The notes beneath the pieces were generated by a model. That model searched no databases. It saw only the letters and a program-made list of their open reading frames with translations, and had not been told where the DNA came from. Made by a program: the position numbers and the translations under genes. Source: Bacillus sp. 491mf (lineage in GTDB: Bacteria > Bacillota > Bacilli > Bacillales > Bacillaceae_G). Taken from it: DNA of 64,000 nt. The stretch lies in the NCBI RefSeq assembly GCF_900112415.1, contig NZ_FOLV01000015.1, forward strand, positions 41,986 through 105,985, in the 5' to 3' direction. Positions 44,042 through 53,514 of the stretch are shown here, piece by piece. Numbering within the stretch: position 1 is the first letter of the stretch; each line of letters begins with the position of its first letter.

Positions 44042-45409
44042 TCATCCTGAAAATGTAGTAAAAAGCAGATATGCATTTAAAATAGCGATAACAATAGCAA
44101 TAAACCAAGCGATTCCTTTTGTCCAAAGTGAGTTTGTAAATTCACCCATTTTCTTTTTGTCACTAGTAAACATAACTAGTGGAATTACTGCAAATGAAAG
44201 TTGAAGAGATAGGATAACCTGGCTTAATACTAATAGATCCGTGGTTCCTTTTTCTCCATATAGTAGTGTTACAATGACCGCAGGTATAATTGCGATTAAA
44301 CGCGTAATTAAGCGGCGAATCCATGGGCGTAAGCGAATATTTAAAAAACCTTCCATTACAATTTGCCCAGCTAACGTTCCTGTTAACGTAGAATTTTGTC
44401 CTGAGGCTAATAAAGCAACTGCAAATAATACGCTCGCAATTCCGCTTCCAAGAATCGGATTTAACAATTGATAGGCATCTTGGATTTCTGCTACTTCGGT
44501 ATGCCCTGTTTTATAAAAAGTGGATGCGGCTAATATTAAAATTGATGCATTTACAAATAAAGCCAACATTAAGGCGATAGTAGAGTCAATCACTGAAAAC
44601 TTAATCGCTTCTCGTTTCCCTTTAGACGTTTCTTCGTAATTTCTCGTTTGTACGATAGAAGAATGTAAATACAAATTATGTGGCATAACTGTAGCTCCTA
44701 AAATTCCAAGTGCAATAAACAGCATTTGTGGATTTTGAATAATCTCTTTACTTGGAATAAAGCCTTTTGCAATTTCACTTAGTTGTGGTTGCGACATAAA
44801 GAGTTCTACACCAAAACAAACAGAAATTGTAGCGATTAAACTTATGACAATCACTTCAATATAACGAAATCCTTTATTTTGCAATAAAAGGATTAGTAAG
44901 ATATCAAACGAAGTAATGCATACACCCCATACAAGAGGAATGTGAAATAAAAGATTTAATGCGATTGCGGCACCTATTACTTCTGCTAAATCACAAGCTG
45001 CAATAGCCAATTCACATAGTACCCATAAAACAAGCGATACAGGCTTACTGAAATGATCTCGACATGCTTGTGCTAAGTCTCTTCCTGTTACAATCCCCAA
45101 CTTTGCAGATAATGCCTGCAAAATAATAGCCATAAAGTTAGAAATCAAAATGACAGATAATAACGTGTAGTTATAAGCAGATCCTCCAGCTAGTGATGTA
45201 GCCCAGTTTCCAGGATCCATATATCCTACTGCAACAAGATAACCTGGCCCCATAAATGCAAGAAGCTTTCGCAGAGAATTTCCCTTCTTCGGTATCCTCA
45301 TACTTTTGTACACTTCTCGTAAACTAGGATCACTGTTCTGTTGTCGCCAACCTTCCTGGTGTGGCACGGCAACCGCATTTTGCGATTTGACTGTTTCTAA
45401 TTCGTCCAT
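44042..45409 (-). CDS. mntH: Nramp-family Mn2+/divalent metal transporter MntH
   Basis: A 455-residue H+-coupled metal importer with 11 helices. Metal-binding motifs are plain: the DPGN of TM1 ([11 protein letters not shown], ~62-72) and the MPHNLYLHS of TM6 (~242-250). The consensus transport motif [20 protein letters not shown] is near 335-354. Its 5' end has a charged extension of ~45 residues before TM1. It imports Mn2+, possibly Fe2+. AGGAGGAGG precedes the start. A TTGACA/TATTTT promoter with a palindrome over the -10 suggests MntR-type repression. Confidence 0.93.
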   Translation of the reverse strand: MDELETVKSQNAVAVPHQEGWRQQNSDPSLREVYKSMRIPKKGNSLRKLLAFMGPGYLVAVGYMDPGNWATSLAGGSAYNYTLLSVILISNFMAIILQALSAKLGIVTGRDLAQACRDHFSKPVSLVLWVLCELAIAACDLAEVIGAAIALNLLFHIPLVWGVCITSFDILLILLLQNKGFRYIEVIVISLIATISVCFGVELFMSQPQLSEIAKGFIPSKEIIQNPQMLFIALGILGATVMPHNLYLHSSIVQTRNYEETSKGKREAIKFSVIDSTIALMLALFVNASILILAASTFYKTGHTEVAEIQDAYQLLNPILGSGIASVLFAVALLASGQNSTLTGTLAGQIVMEGFLNIRLRPWIRRLITRLIAIIPAVIVTLLYGEKGTTDLLVLSQVILSLQLSFAVIPLVMFTSDKKKMGEFTNSLWTKGIAWFIAIVIAILNAYLLFTTFSG

Positions 45410-45445
45410 GACGTATCCTCCTCCTTTTAATTTGTTATATTTTTT

Positions 45446-45481
45446 AAACCTAAAATAGGGTTGGATTTTTTCTTATGTCAA
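45446..45481 (-). promoter_or_regulatory. mntH promoter with overlapping palindrome (possible MntR site)
   Basis: Minus strand: -35 TTGACA (45481-45476), 18 bp, -10 TATTTT (45457-45452). The imperfect palindrome AACCCTATTTTAGGTTT (45462-45446) covers the -10 box. MntR boxes of Bacillus are palindromes of similar size that overlap mntH promoter elements, but the sequence is not a close match to the B. subtilis box. Confidence 0.5.
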
Positions 45482-45666
45482 AAATGTAGTGTCCTGCTTT
45501 AATAGTTTACCTAGACCAACTTTTTTAGCCTGGTTTAAAATTATGATGTGTGATTAAATTTTATGCAAAAGCAAGAAAATAGGTGAGTATAAATATGATT
45601 ATTTTGCTATGAATTATTTGTACTTGCTAACAGATAACATAGAAAGCAAATGTTGAGCAGCAATAT

Positions 45667-45843
45667 TTATTCTTCTAACTGGTGAAATTCCGAGAGTGGA
45701 TTCTTAAATAAGAGATGAATTTTTTTTATAAAAATACGATTAAATTCATCTGTATAAGTAATTTCTTTCGCGCTCACAGATTTTACGTACGGATTCTTTG
45801 ATAGATCTTGAACTTCTTTTTCAGTAAACAGTTTTTTCGTCAT
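45667..45843 (-). pseudogene. Truncated helix-turn-helix protein of an IS3/IS150-type transposase
   Basis: Encodes 58 residues starting MTKKLFTEKEVQDLSKNPYV and KSVSAKEITYTDEFNRIFI. This resembles the N-terminus of HTH proteins that act as OrfA of IS150-group elements in Bacillus. After about residue 41 the likeness stops and the frame ends soon after. The HTH and leucine-zipper parts and orfB are gone. Likely an old IS remnant upstream of mntH. Confidence 0.5.
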
Positions 45844-45965
45844 TTTGAAATTTCTTCGATTTTAATTTTTCTCCTTTTATACAAGAAATACCCTATATTT
45901 CATACTTATCCTTACTCACATTTAACATCGCTCAGAATAATATGTATCTAGAGGGTGTGACAATA

Positions 45966-46418
45966 GTGGAAAAAAACGTTGAAATTACAAAAGATATACA
46001 AGTCATACGGTCTATCCAGCGCGATCTCAATATTGTGACAGGCGCACTATTGTTAACTGGACAAATCACCATTATAGGAGTTTTTGTGACACCAGGAGGG
46101 TTTCGCGTTTCATTAGGAGGACCATTAACAGGGGAAAGTCGAGTCGAAGGTAAATTTGAGAAACAAACTACGAATGTGATTATTGATGTAATAGATGTTA
46201 TCCTCGCTGTTTTATTACTTAATGATGAAATTGGTGTTACGGGTAGCTTTATTGCACCAGGCAGATTTACCATTAATGTTAGTGGACCTATTTTTGGTGT
46301 TCCTAAACTTGAACCCACTCTTCCTTACTTGAAAAGAGATTATACTTTCTTTCAAAAGGTTGTGTCCAAACATTTTGATGTTAATCCTAATTTATTAAAA
46401 ACACTTACAAAGGAATGA
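45966..46418 (+). CDS. Unknown protein with two internal repeats
   Basis: A 150-residue protein that I do not recognise. It holds two related halves: LNIVTGALLLTGQITIIGVF followed by TPGGFRVSLGGPLTG (~27-62), and VILAVLLLNDEIGVTGSF followed by APGRFTINVSGPIFG (~77-110). Both halves thus show a hydrophobic strand/helix and a [AT]PGxF....GP motif. A C-terminal polar tail follows. GTG 45966 is chosen for its upstream AGAGGGTG; ATG 45942 has no site. A 39-codon membrane gene follows 4 bp downstream, so the two form a unit. Both lie between IS remnants. Confidence 0.6.
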   Translation: MEKNVEITKDIQVIRSIQRDLNIVTGALLLTGQITIIGVFVTPGGFRVSLGGPLTGESRVEGKFEKQTTNVIIDVIDVILAVLLLNDEIGVTGSFIAPGRFTINVSGPIFGVPKLEPTLPYLKRDYTFFQKVVSKHFDVNPNLLKTLTKE

Positions 46419-46422
46419 TGAC

Positions 46423-46542
46423 ATGGCTTTAACCGATCTTCCTACTTTTAAGCCATCTGAAAATGGAATCTTTCTTCTAGGTCTTTCTTTAATTATTTTT
46501 ATCTTCTTTTTTACTCAACATAAAGAAGAGATAGTACAATAA
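46423..46542 (+). CDS. Small single-helix membrane protein, 39 residues
   Basis: Begins MALTDLPTFKPSENG, then one hydrophobic helix (IFLLGLSLIIFIFFF) and a short charged end (QHKEEIVQ). AAGGAATGATGAC gives a ribosome site, and the gene starts 4 bp after the stop of the 150-residue protein, which suggests joint expression. No family recognised. Confidence 0.5.
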   Translation: MALTDLPTFKPSENGIFLLGLSLIIFIFFFTQHKEEIVQ

Positions 46543-46662
46543 CCCCAAATAGTCCATATTGGGTTCCGCCCCATCACCAGCTAACAAATAAAAATACTCC
46601 AAAATGAAAATAGTAAACTTAATTATCATAAATAAATGTAGCGTGAAAAAATTTCGTTTTGA

Positions 46663-46903
46663 GTGCACTTCAAAATCTTAAGTTGATGGGTATGAGGTCT
46701 TGCCGACAAAATGAGGGTCTTATATGCTAAGTAATTTCCGACATAAAATAAGCCGATTTACTGTTGAAGTGCACCCCAATTGTTAGATAAGGTCTAACAA
46801 CTTGGGTGCATTTTTTATGGATAAATTTTCTTCAAAAGGAGAAGTACGAGCAGTAAGCCGATATTTAGAGGGGACTGAAGGCGGGAAGACAATTTCTATT
46901 TGA
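46663..46903 (+). mobile_element. IS3-like left-end remnant with orfA stub
   Basis: Outward-facing ends GTGCACTTCA (46663-46672) and TGAAGTGCAC (46765-46774). A terminator-like hairpin GCACCCCAATTGTTAGA / TCTAACAACTTGGGTGC (46771-46809) is common at left ends of IS3 members. Then an ATG at 46817 opens 28 codons (MDKFSSKGEVRAVSRYLEGT) like OrfA starts, before a stop at 46903. The rest of the element is absent. 46904-47216 holds no gene apart from the ABC promoter region. Confidence 0.55.
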
Positions 46904-47216
46904 AATAGAAAATCTTAATTATGGGGAAGAGGTTTGAAAGGTTATAGTAAAGATATTAAGTCAAGGGGAAAATGTTTTTGCGTGTGGTTCGTTTCGATAC
47001 ACTTAAATCTATTGATAATATTTAAATGCTACTGTAAAATTATACTAGTTTCTATTTATGCAAACGCTTTCGTATGAGGGTGCTAGATTATCATTTACAA
47101 TGAATCTCTATTTTATAGGAGGCAGGTGTAATAGGATGAAGGAATTGATTTGATTGCTATCATACTTTAGCTGTGTAACGGCTAATATTTGTAAAGGGGA
47201 AGTAGGGGATTTATAA

Positions 47217-48245
47217 ATGATTGAAGTAAAAAATGTTACGAAAAGCTATAAGATATTAGAGAGAAAAGCGGGTCTAATGGGTGCAATAAAAGCTTTGATT
47301 AAACGTAAATATTATGATAAGCAGGCAGTGCAACCGATTTCTTTTTCTGTTGAAAAAGGAGAAATGGTTGGATATATCGGATTCAACGGTGCTGGAAAGT
47401 CAACCACTATTAAGATGCTGTGTGGAATCTTAACTCCAGATACAGGTGAAATTAAGGTAAATGGAATTATTCCATACAAAGATAGACAGGAAAACGCTAA
47501 AAATATAGGAGCTGTTTTTGGCCAACGTACACAACTTGCTTGGGATATACCGGTGCGAGAGTCTTTCGAACTATTAAAACATGTTTATGAGATTCCAGAA
47601 ACAAAATATCAGGAAATGTTACATTTATTTGAAGAAGTACTGGATCTCGGAACTTTAATGCCATTACCTGTTCGTCAGCTATCACTCGGACAAAAAATGC
47701 GTTGTGAGTTGGCTGCTGCTTTTCTTCATCAACCTTCTGTTGTGTTTCTAGATGAACCTACAATTGGTTTAGATATTGATGTAAAGGAAAAAATACGTAG
47801 TTTTATTAAGGAAATGAATAAGAAATTGGATGCAACAGTTGTATTAACTACTCATGATATGCAGGATATAGAAGAACTTTGCCAGCGGATTATTATTATT
47901 GATAAAGGGTCTATTATTTATGATGGGGACTTACAAGATCTTAAAGATCGTTTTTCTTATAACCGCATTCTATCTTTAGAATTAGAAGAGTACACAAAGT
48001 TTGAGATTCCTGTATCACTACAAAATTACATAGTCGTACAGAAGAATGCAGCAGAAAGTAAATCCCATGTAGAGTTAAGCTTTCATACAAAGTATGTTTC
48101 ATCGGAATTTGTGCTTTCAGAACTTGCAAGGCACAATAAAATATTAGATTTGACAATTTCTAACCCTAAATTAGAGACAATTATTAAAGATCTTTATCAG
48201 CATGGAGGTGAGGAATCCTTTGAGGAAATATTGGGAAATGCTTAA
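47217..48245 (+). CDS. ABC-2 type exporter ATP-binding protein
   Basis: A 342-residue ATPase. Walker A GFNGAGKST (~57), Q-loop AVFGQRTQLAWD (~98), signature LSLGQKMR (~153), Walker B VVFLDEPTIGLD (~175) and H-loop TTHDM (~210). An extra C-terminal domain (~240-340) is usual for the daunorubicin-resistance/YfiL-like group. Two permease genes of the ABC2_membrane_6 type follow with overlaps, so the complex is one ATPase dimer with two unlike permeases. The substrate is unknown. The ATG follows GGGGAAGTAGGGG. Confidence 0.9.
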   Translation: MIEVKNVTKSYKILERKAGLMGAIKALIKRKYYDKQAVQPISFSVEKGEMVGYIGFNGAGKSTTIKMLCGILTPDTGEIKVNGIIPYKDRQENAKNIGAVFGQRTQLAWDIPVRESFELLKHVYEIPETKYQEMLHLFEEVLDLGTLMPLPVRQLSLGQKMRCELAAAFLHQPSVVFLDEPTIGLDIDVKEKIRSFIKEMNKKLDATVVLTTHDMQDIEELCQRIIIIDKGSIIYDGDLQDLKDRFSYNRILSLELEEYTKFEIPVSLQNYIVVQKNAAESKSHVELSFHTKYVSSEFVLSELARHNKILDLTISNPKLETIIKDLYQHGGEESFEEILGNA

Positions 48246-49008
48246 AGTGCAGATAAAGCTAGATACCTCATATGCAGCGTGGTATTGGGCAGGTACATTT
48301 GCAATTATCGTTAAATTATGTACGTTGTATTATTTTTGGACTGCTGTATATGAGAATAAAGAGACTGTTGGAGCACTTTCACTATCTAACATGCTAACTT
48401 ATATGGTTATTGCTTTGTTGTTAGAACAATATGTATCTGGAGTAGGGAATAACTTAGCTAGAATGATTAAACAAGGTGATATAGCATTGGAACTGATGAA
48501 GCCATATCACTTATTAGATAAACTTGTAGCGATGGATGTAGGGCAAAAAATTTCTAATTCTATGCGTACAACGTTTCCTATGTTACTGTTTGCCGTTTGG
48601 TTTGTAGGGATTCAACTACCGCGATCATTAGAGTCTTTTCTATTATTTACGGTAAGTGTAGTTTTAGGTATTTTAATTGGAACGCAATTAGATCTTATTA
48701 TCGGTATATTAGCTTTTTGGACTGTTAATATATGGGGACTACGCCTTCTGCGAGAGTCAGTTATTCAATTTTGTTCAGGTGCACTCGTCCCATTATCGCT
48801 ATATCCGCAATGGTTTCAAGAAATGAGTATGTTTTTACCTTTTCAGTCTATGGTCTATATCCCTGTTTCTATTTATACAGGTTCTATATCAGGTACCCAA
48901 GCTTATATGGCAATTGCGACACAATTCATATGGTTAATCGTGATTACGGTACTTGTTAGATTCTTATGGACTTTAGCAATCCGAAAAATCACAATATTTG
49001 GGGGGTGA
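48220..49008 (+). CDS. ABC-2 permease, first subunit
   Basis: A 262-residue membrane protein with six helices, matching the ABC2_membrane_6 type (LRKYWEMLKVQIKLDTSYAA start, then WYWAGTFAIIVKL). TTG 48220 has GGAGGTGAGG seven bases upstream. ATG 48202 lies before it within the same ribosome site and seems less likely. It overlaps the ATPase gene by 26 bp. GALVPLSLYPQWFQ near residue 192 is a common loop of this family. Confidence 0.82.
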   Translation: MRKYWEMLKVQIKLDTSYAAWYWAGTFAIIVKLCTLYYFWTAVYENKETVGALSLSNMLTYMVIALLLEQYVSGVGNNLARMIKQGDIALELMKPYHLLDKLVAMDVGQKISNSMRTTFPMLLFAVWFVGIQLPRSLESFLLFTVSVVLGILIGTQLDLIIGILAFWTVNIWGLRLLRESVIQFCSGALVPLSLYPQWFQEMSMFLPFQSMVYIPVSIYTGSISGTQAYMAIATQFIWLIVITVLVRFLWTLAIRKITIFGG

Positions 49009-49013
49009 GTGAA

Positions 49014-49814
49014 TTGTTGCAAACTCTTAAACGATACTCATTCTTATACATTGTCTATTTTAAGCAGCACTTAAAAGTGATGATGGAATATAAAGTAGAC
49101 TTTTTAATAGGAATTTCTTCAGTTTTCATTCAACAATTTGCCGCTATCTTTTTTATAAAAGTGGTATTTGATCATATTGAAACTTTAAAAGGATGGAATT
49201 TTTATCAAATTCTCTTAATCTACGGAATTGCTTTTGCAGGAAGGGCAATCCATCACATTTTCTTCGATAATTTATGGACGATTGGATGGCAATACATTCG
49301 GACAGGAAATTTAGACCGTTTGCTTATTCGCCCAATTAATCCGCTGTTCCAAATTATAGCAGAGCGTGTTCAACAAGATGGAATAGGACAACTATTAATA
49401 GGGGGAGTGGTTCTTTATTATTCTATTAGTAATTTAGATATTGCTATTTCGTTTGGAAATGTACTGATACTTATTATAATGATTTTATCAAGCGGTATGA
49501 TCTTTGTTGCATTAAATTTATTTTTTATAACATTTTCTTTTTGGATGACAGATAGTCTCCCTGTTGTATCAGCAGTATTCAGTTTAAGTGACTTTTCGCG
49601 ATATCCGATTACCATTTATAATAAAGTGATCGCATTTATTTTAACGTTTATTATTCCTTATAGTTTTACGTCCTTTTATCCAGCGGCTTATTTCTTCGAT
49701 AAGGGATATAAATGGGTTTCTTTATGTACACCACTCGTTGCGATAATACTATGTTTTATAGCTTATTGTTTTTGGAAATTTGGATTGAGTGCATTTACTA
49801 GTACAGGAAGTTAA
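49014..49814 (+). CDS. ABC-2 permease, second subunit
   Basis: A 266-residue membrane protein with six helices and the family pattern EYKVDFLIGISSVFIQQ (~25) and GNLDRLLIRPINPLFQII (~98), typical of the second ABC-2 permease in such exporters. GGGGGGTGAG ends at 49008 and places TTG 49014 at good distance; GTG 49005, overlapping the previous stop, is the alternative. Last gene of the operon. Confidence 0.82.
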   Translation: MLQTLKRYSFLYIVYFKQHLKVMMEYKVDFLIGISSVFIQQFAAIFFIKVVFDHIETLKGWNFYQILLIYGIAFAGRAIHHIFFDNLWTIGWQYIRTGNLDRLLIRPINPLFQIIAERVQQDGIGQLLIGGVVLYYSISNLDIAISFGNVLILIIMILSSGMIFVALNLFFITFSFWMTDSLPVVSAVFSLSDFSRYPITIYNKVIAFILTFIIPYSFTSFYPAAYFFDKGYKWVSLCTPLVAIILCFIAYCFWKFGLSAFTSTGS

Positions 49815-49975
49815 TTATTCATTCCTATGAGCTAGTCCTTCAAAAGTTACCTAAAAAGATTCAAAAAGAAATTGGTAGTTTGGAATAAAGACTGAAACAA
49901 TGAATGGATGGGATTAAAGGACTAAAAAAGGATTTAATGATTAGATATAGTCATTCTAAGGGCAGGGGGAAATAC

Positions 49976-50554
49976 ATGTTAAATAAATTAGATAATGCGG
50001 CATTAGTAATTATTGATGTTCAGAAAGCATTTAATCATGAAAAATGGGGTGTACGAAATAATTTAGAAGCAGAACAAAATATTGAAAGTTTATTAAAAAT
50101 ATGGAGAAAAAAGAAATACCCAATTATCCATATTCAACATTTATCAGATAATATTCATTCTATCATGCATCCTAGTCATGAAGGTTCAGAATTTAAAGAT
50201 ATTGTAAAGCCAATTGAGGGTGAAGTTGTTATTCAAAAGAAAGTAAATAGTGCGTTTATAGGGACGAATTTAGAAGAGTACTTACGTACGAACGGTATTG
50301 AAAAGGTTGTTATTGTTGGGTTAACAACGCCTCATTGCGTTTCAACTACTACAAGAATGAGTGGTAATTTAGGATTTGATACATATCTTATTTCAGATGC
50401 CACAGCTGCATTTGGAATGAAAGGGCCAAATGATATATACTACAGTGCAGAAGAAATTCATGCTATTTCATTGGCTACATTGCATGAGGAATTTGCTACC
50501 ATTCTTACAACTAACGAGATGATGGGAATTACGGAGATAGAGATCTTAAAATAA
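49976..50554 (+). CDS. Isochorismatase-like cysteine hydrolase
   Basis: A 192-residue cytosolic hydrolase of the isochorismatase/nicotinamidase fold. The catalytic triad is visible: Asp14 (LVIIDVQKAF), Lys83 or neighbouring Lys (VVIQKKVNSAF) and Cys118 (LTTPHCVSTT, with the cis-peptide before it). The likely reaction is hydrolysis of an amide or vinyl ether; the substrate is unknown. ATG 49976 follows AGGGGG. Longer in-frame starts upstream have no site. Confidence 0.85.
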   Translation: MLNKLDNAALVIIDVQKAFNHEKWGVRNNLEAEQNIESLLKIWRKKKYPIIHIQHLSDNIHSIMHPSHEGSEFKDIVKPIEGEVVIQKKVNSAFIGTNLEEYLRTNGIEKVVIVGLTTPHCVSTTTRMSGNLGFDTYLISDATAAFGMKGPNDIYYSAEEIHAISLATLHEEFATILTTNEMMGITEIEILK

Positions 50555-50655
50555 TTTTTTATAGGGATAGCATCACGTTGTTATCGAATGATATGTAAGA
50601 TTTGCAAAGAATTTATATGCCATAAAACAAAAGAGACTAGACTTAGAACGCATAT

Positions 50656-50695
50656 TAAACCTTTATAATATGTGTTCTTTTTCTTTATGTTCAAC
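50656..50695 (+). terminator. Terminator after isochorismatase-like gene
   Basis: AGAACGCATATTA / TAATATGTGTTCT stem with T-rich tail. Confidence 0.75.
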
Positions 50696-50813
50696 AACCA
50701 CATTTTTTCTTTCTGTCATGAATAATTTCCCACGTTTTTTATAAACTTCTTCAAATTTTAGTTTAATAATAAAGTATCATTACTGATTAGGAATAAGGGA
50801 GGAGGACGAGAGT

Positions 50814-51160
50814 ATGAGGGGAAGACCAGAAATGAAAAAATTTATAAGACGAAGAAGAATCCCAATGGAATGTTTGTAGCACGGCTTATTCAGATACCTA
50901 AGGAAGGAGAAAAGTTAGATATTGCTTTGGTCATTCAAAATCGTAAAAACAAACAGATTATCTACAAAGAAATCTTAGTAACAACGGATAATCATTATCT
51001 TTCCTTTCGGCTTGCACGAGGGAATATTGAATGGGTTTCATTGAATACAGTTGCCGTATGGGATAGACTGGGTCATAAATTAGTGGAAGTTGCAGCTTTA
51101 TCAGGTAAGGAAAATTATCGCATTTCTGACGAACATTGTTCAGCCTATCGGGAAAAATAA
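50814..51160 (+). pseudogene. Small unknown gene with apparent -1 frameshift in a G-run
   Basis: A strong ribosome site (GGGAGGAGG) precedes ATG 50814, but that frame stops after 21 codons. The long open frame (NPNGMFVARLIQIPKEGEKL to the end, ~96 residues from 50870) is the frame one base away and is open back past the ATG (GKTRNEKIYKTKK). Adding one G to the GGGG run at 50818-50821 joins ATG to it, giving about 115 residues. The alternative is initiation at ATG 50870, which has no ribosome site. The protein family is not recognised. It ends in a terminator. Confidence 0.6.
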
Positions 51161-51206
51161 GTGTAGAAAAAGGAAATGCGTACAGTTCTTTTTCTACACT
51201 TATTTT
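51161..51206 (+). terminator. Terminator after frameshifted gene
   Basis: AAGTGTAGAAAAAGG / CTTTTTCTACACTT stem with 14-base loop and T-run. Confidence 0.8.
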
Positions 51207-51298
51207 TTACTCAAATACTTTGTTAAGTAATCATGTTTACTAGTTAAAACAAAAGGAGTATTTGTTAGTTTGGAATGAAAAACGCTCTTCTAAAGTTA

Positions 51299-52546
51299 TT
51301 AAACAGATAAGAAATTTCGAGTACGTAATTGTTTGTTACGATATTCGATAATGCTTAACCATATTCCACTCAAAGCAATGAGAAGAGCTAGTATACTAAA
51401 CGGAGCAGTATAACTATGTAGATAGTCAACAAGTATACCAAACAACGCAGGTGCAAGTACAATAGCAAATTGATTTAATGTTAAAGCAAAACTCACAGTT
51501 AAACCAATAAATTGCGGATCTGATTTCTCTGATACGAAAACGATAAATAAACTAAACCACCCGATAGCGAAGAAACCAAGGCAGAAGCAGAAGATTATGA
51601 GTAACCAAAAAGTCATATAGGTCATGACATAGCTCGTGCAAAGAAGCAATAAGACAGTGATACCGATAGTAATTTGTAATGGAATAACGCGATTTCCTTT
51701 AAATATGTTATCACTAGCCCATGCTAGAAGGATCCTCCCAAACATTCCACCTAGCAATACTACACTTAATAATATTCCAGCATGATGAAGATTTGTATGA
51801 ACTTCATTTGTAAGATAACTCATTAGGTGAGAAACGAGCACCATTTGTAAGGACATCATTGTTATTCCAATTAAAAAGATAGGATAGAGAGAATCATTTC
51901 TTTGTATCTTCTTTAACTTTGTAAGGAAGGAAACCGTTTCTGTTTTTTGAATGCTAGAACGCTCCTCACGATAAAATAGGATGAACAATAAGCCCCCGCT
52001 AATAGCTACAATTGCTTGCACAAGGATTACAGAAGGAAGGCCATATTTATAAAAAAAGAAAGGAAGTGTACTAGAAGCTAAAGCACCTCCGATGGGAATT
52101 CCAGTTTGGCGAATTCCCATCGCAAGTCCTCTATGCTCAGGAGGAAACCACTTTACAATAGCCTTACTACCTCCAGGTTGTGCCGTTCCATACCAGATTC
52201 CTACAAATAGTAATATAACAAATAAATATGTGTAATTCGTGACTGGATAGGCAAACAATATACTTGCTCCAAGTAAAATAGAACCTCCTCCTACAATCCA
52301 TCTTTCACCATATCGATCCATTAAGTTTCCAAAAAACAGCATTGAGAAGATCGGCCCAATATTTACAGCTGACACAAGTAACCCGGTTTGAAACTGAGAT
52401 AGGTGATGTACTTGCTGCCATAAAGAAGCTAAAGGGCCAATCCCGTACGTAACAAAAGTAGCAAATGTTTGTGAAATAGTTGCAATCAATAAAATAATCC
52501 ATTTGTAAGAGCTAGTGGAACCATTTTTAGTTTTTTGTCGTTGCAT
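51299..52546 (-). CDS. MFS transporter (oxalate/formate-antiporter-like group)
   Basis: A 415-residue carrier with 12 helices. Motif A is FGNLMDRYGERWIVGGGSI (~72-90). GYGTAQPGG-like GIWYGTAQPGGSKAIVKWFP near 115-134 and GLAMGIRQTGIPIGGALAS near 140-158 are typical of the NarK/OFA-like and CynX-type MFS carriers. The substrate is unknown. GGAGG precedes the ATG. It is divergent from a LysR gene 110 bp away and is the probable target. Confidence 0.85.
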   Translation of the reverse strand: MQRQKTKNGSTSSYKWIILLIATISQTFATFVTYGIGPLASLWQQVHHLSQFQTGLLVSAVNIGPIFSMLFFGNLMDRYGERWIVGGGSILLGASILFAYPVTNYTYLFVILLFVGIWYGTAQPGGSKAIVKWFPPEHRGLAMGIRQTGIPIGGALASSTLPFFFYKYGLPSVILVQAIVAISGGLLFILFYREERSSIQKTETVSFLTKLKKIQRNDSLYPIFLIGITMMSLQMVLVSHLMSYLTNEVHTNLHHAGILLSVVLLGGMFGRILLAWASDNIFKGNRVIPLQITIGITVLLLLCTSYVMTYMTFWLLIIFCFCLGFFAIGWFSLFIVFVSEKSDPQFIGLTVSFALTLNQFAIVLAPALFGILVDYLHSYTAPFSILALLIALSGIWLSIIEYRNKQLRTRNFLSV

Positions 52547-52618
52547 TTTATCATAGCCTCCTCTTGTTCTAATTGTATGAATAGAAAGACATCATGTAAA
52601 ATGAAGAATAAAGATAAA

Positions 52619-52641
52619 AGATATCAAAAAAAATGATATCT
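52619..52641. promoter_or_regulatory. Perfect inverted repeat between MFS and LysR genes
   Basis: AGATATCA, seven A, TGATATCT. Eight paired bases per arm around an A-run. It lies just upstream of the lysR start, in the shared control region. Likely LysR binding site. Confidence 0.6.
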
Positions 52642-52656
52642 CAAGAGGTGAGTTAT

Positions 52657-53514
52657 ATGGATATTAAAGATTTGACTGTATTTAAAAAAGTAGCCGAAGA
52701 AGGAAGTATATCGAAAGCAGCAAAATCACTAAACTATGTTCAATCAAATGTAACTATGAAAATTAAACAGCTAGAAGATGAGTTGGGAGTCCCTCTATTT
52801 TACCGTAACGGAAAGGGAGTTACTTTAAATTCTAATGGCGAGATTTTGTTAACATATGCTAGGAAAATACTAGACTTAACTGAGCAATCGATTAGATTGG
52901 TACAGAGTAATCACTCAACACCTCTAGGCACATTGAAGATTGGATCTACCAACTCTACAGCTGCAGTCCGATTACCGCCACTTCTGAAAAGCTATCATGA
53001 AAATAATCCTGAGGTTGAATTAGTGTTAGAAACCAATACAAGCACTGAGCTAACACAACTTGTACTCGAACGTAAACTAGAAGGAGCTTTTATTGTTGAA
53101 GATGTTCATCATCCAGATTTAACTTCCATTTTGTTTTGTGAGGAAGAACTAACGATTATTAGTCATCAACCTTTACATACTTTTCAAGAGCTTGATAAAG
53201 TCACTATGTTAGCTTTTGGGAACGGCTGCCACTATCGAAATATGGTAGGAAAGTGGTTAAAAGAAGAAGGTATCTATCCAAAGCGTGTATTAGAATTTGG
53301 TACGATTGAAGCAATCATCGGTTGTGTGAAGGCCGGAATGGGCATTGCTGTCATGGTCAAATCAATTTTGAAAGACCATGAGCAATCTTTAACTTTGACT
53401 GCTCTCCCTGAGAAATATTCCAAAGTACCAACTTATTTTATTATGAGAAAAGACGTGCTTTTTTCGGCTGCTCTTCAGAAATTTGTTGAGATGATTAAAG
53501 AAAAAACTGTGTAA
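52657..53514 (+). CDS. LysR-family transcriptional regulator
   Basis: A 285-residue protein. The winged HTH (~1-60) reads FKKVAEEGSISKAAKSLNYVQSNVTMKIKQLEDELG. A co-inducer domain (~88-285) has the usual LKIGSTNSTAAVRLPPLLKS start. ATG 52657 follows AGAGGTGAG; ATG 52633 overlaps the inverted repeat and has no site. It is divergent from the MFS gene it most likely controls. The effector is unknown. Confidence 0.9.
   Translation: MDIKDLTVFKKVAEEGSISKAAKSLNYVQSNVTMKIKQLEDELGVPLFYRNGKGVTLNSNGEILLTYARKILDLTEQSIRLVQSNHSTPLGTLKIGSTNSTAAVRLPPLLKSYHENNPEVELVLETNTSTELTQLVLERKLEGAFIVEDVHHPDLTSILFCEEELTIISHQPLHTFQELDKVTMLAFGNGCHYRNMVGKWLKEEGIYPKRVLEFGTIEAIIGCVKAGMGIAVMVKSILKDHEQSLTLTALPEKYSKVPTYFIMRKDVLFSAALQKFVEMIKEKTV

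Noticed and set aside
46904-47216. Full IS3 element downstream of the orfA stub
   Set aside because: No orfB coding or DDE motifs in any frame; only the left end remains.
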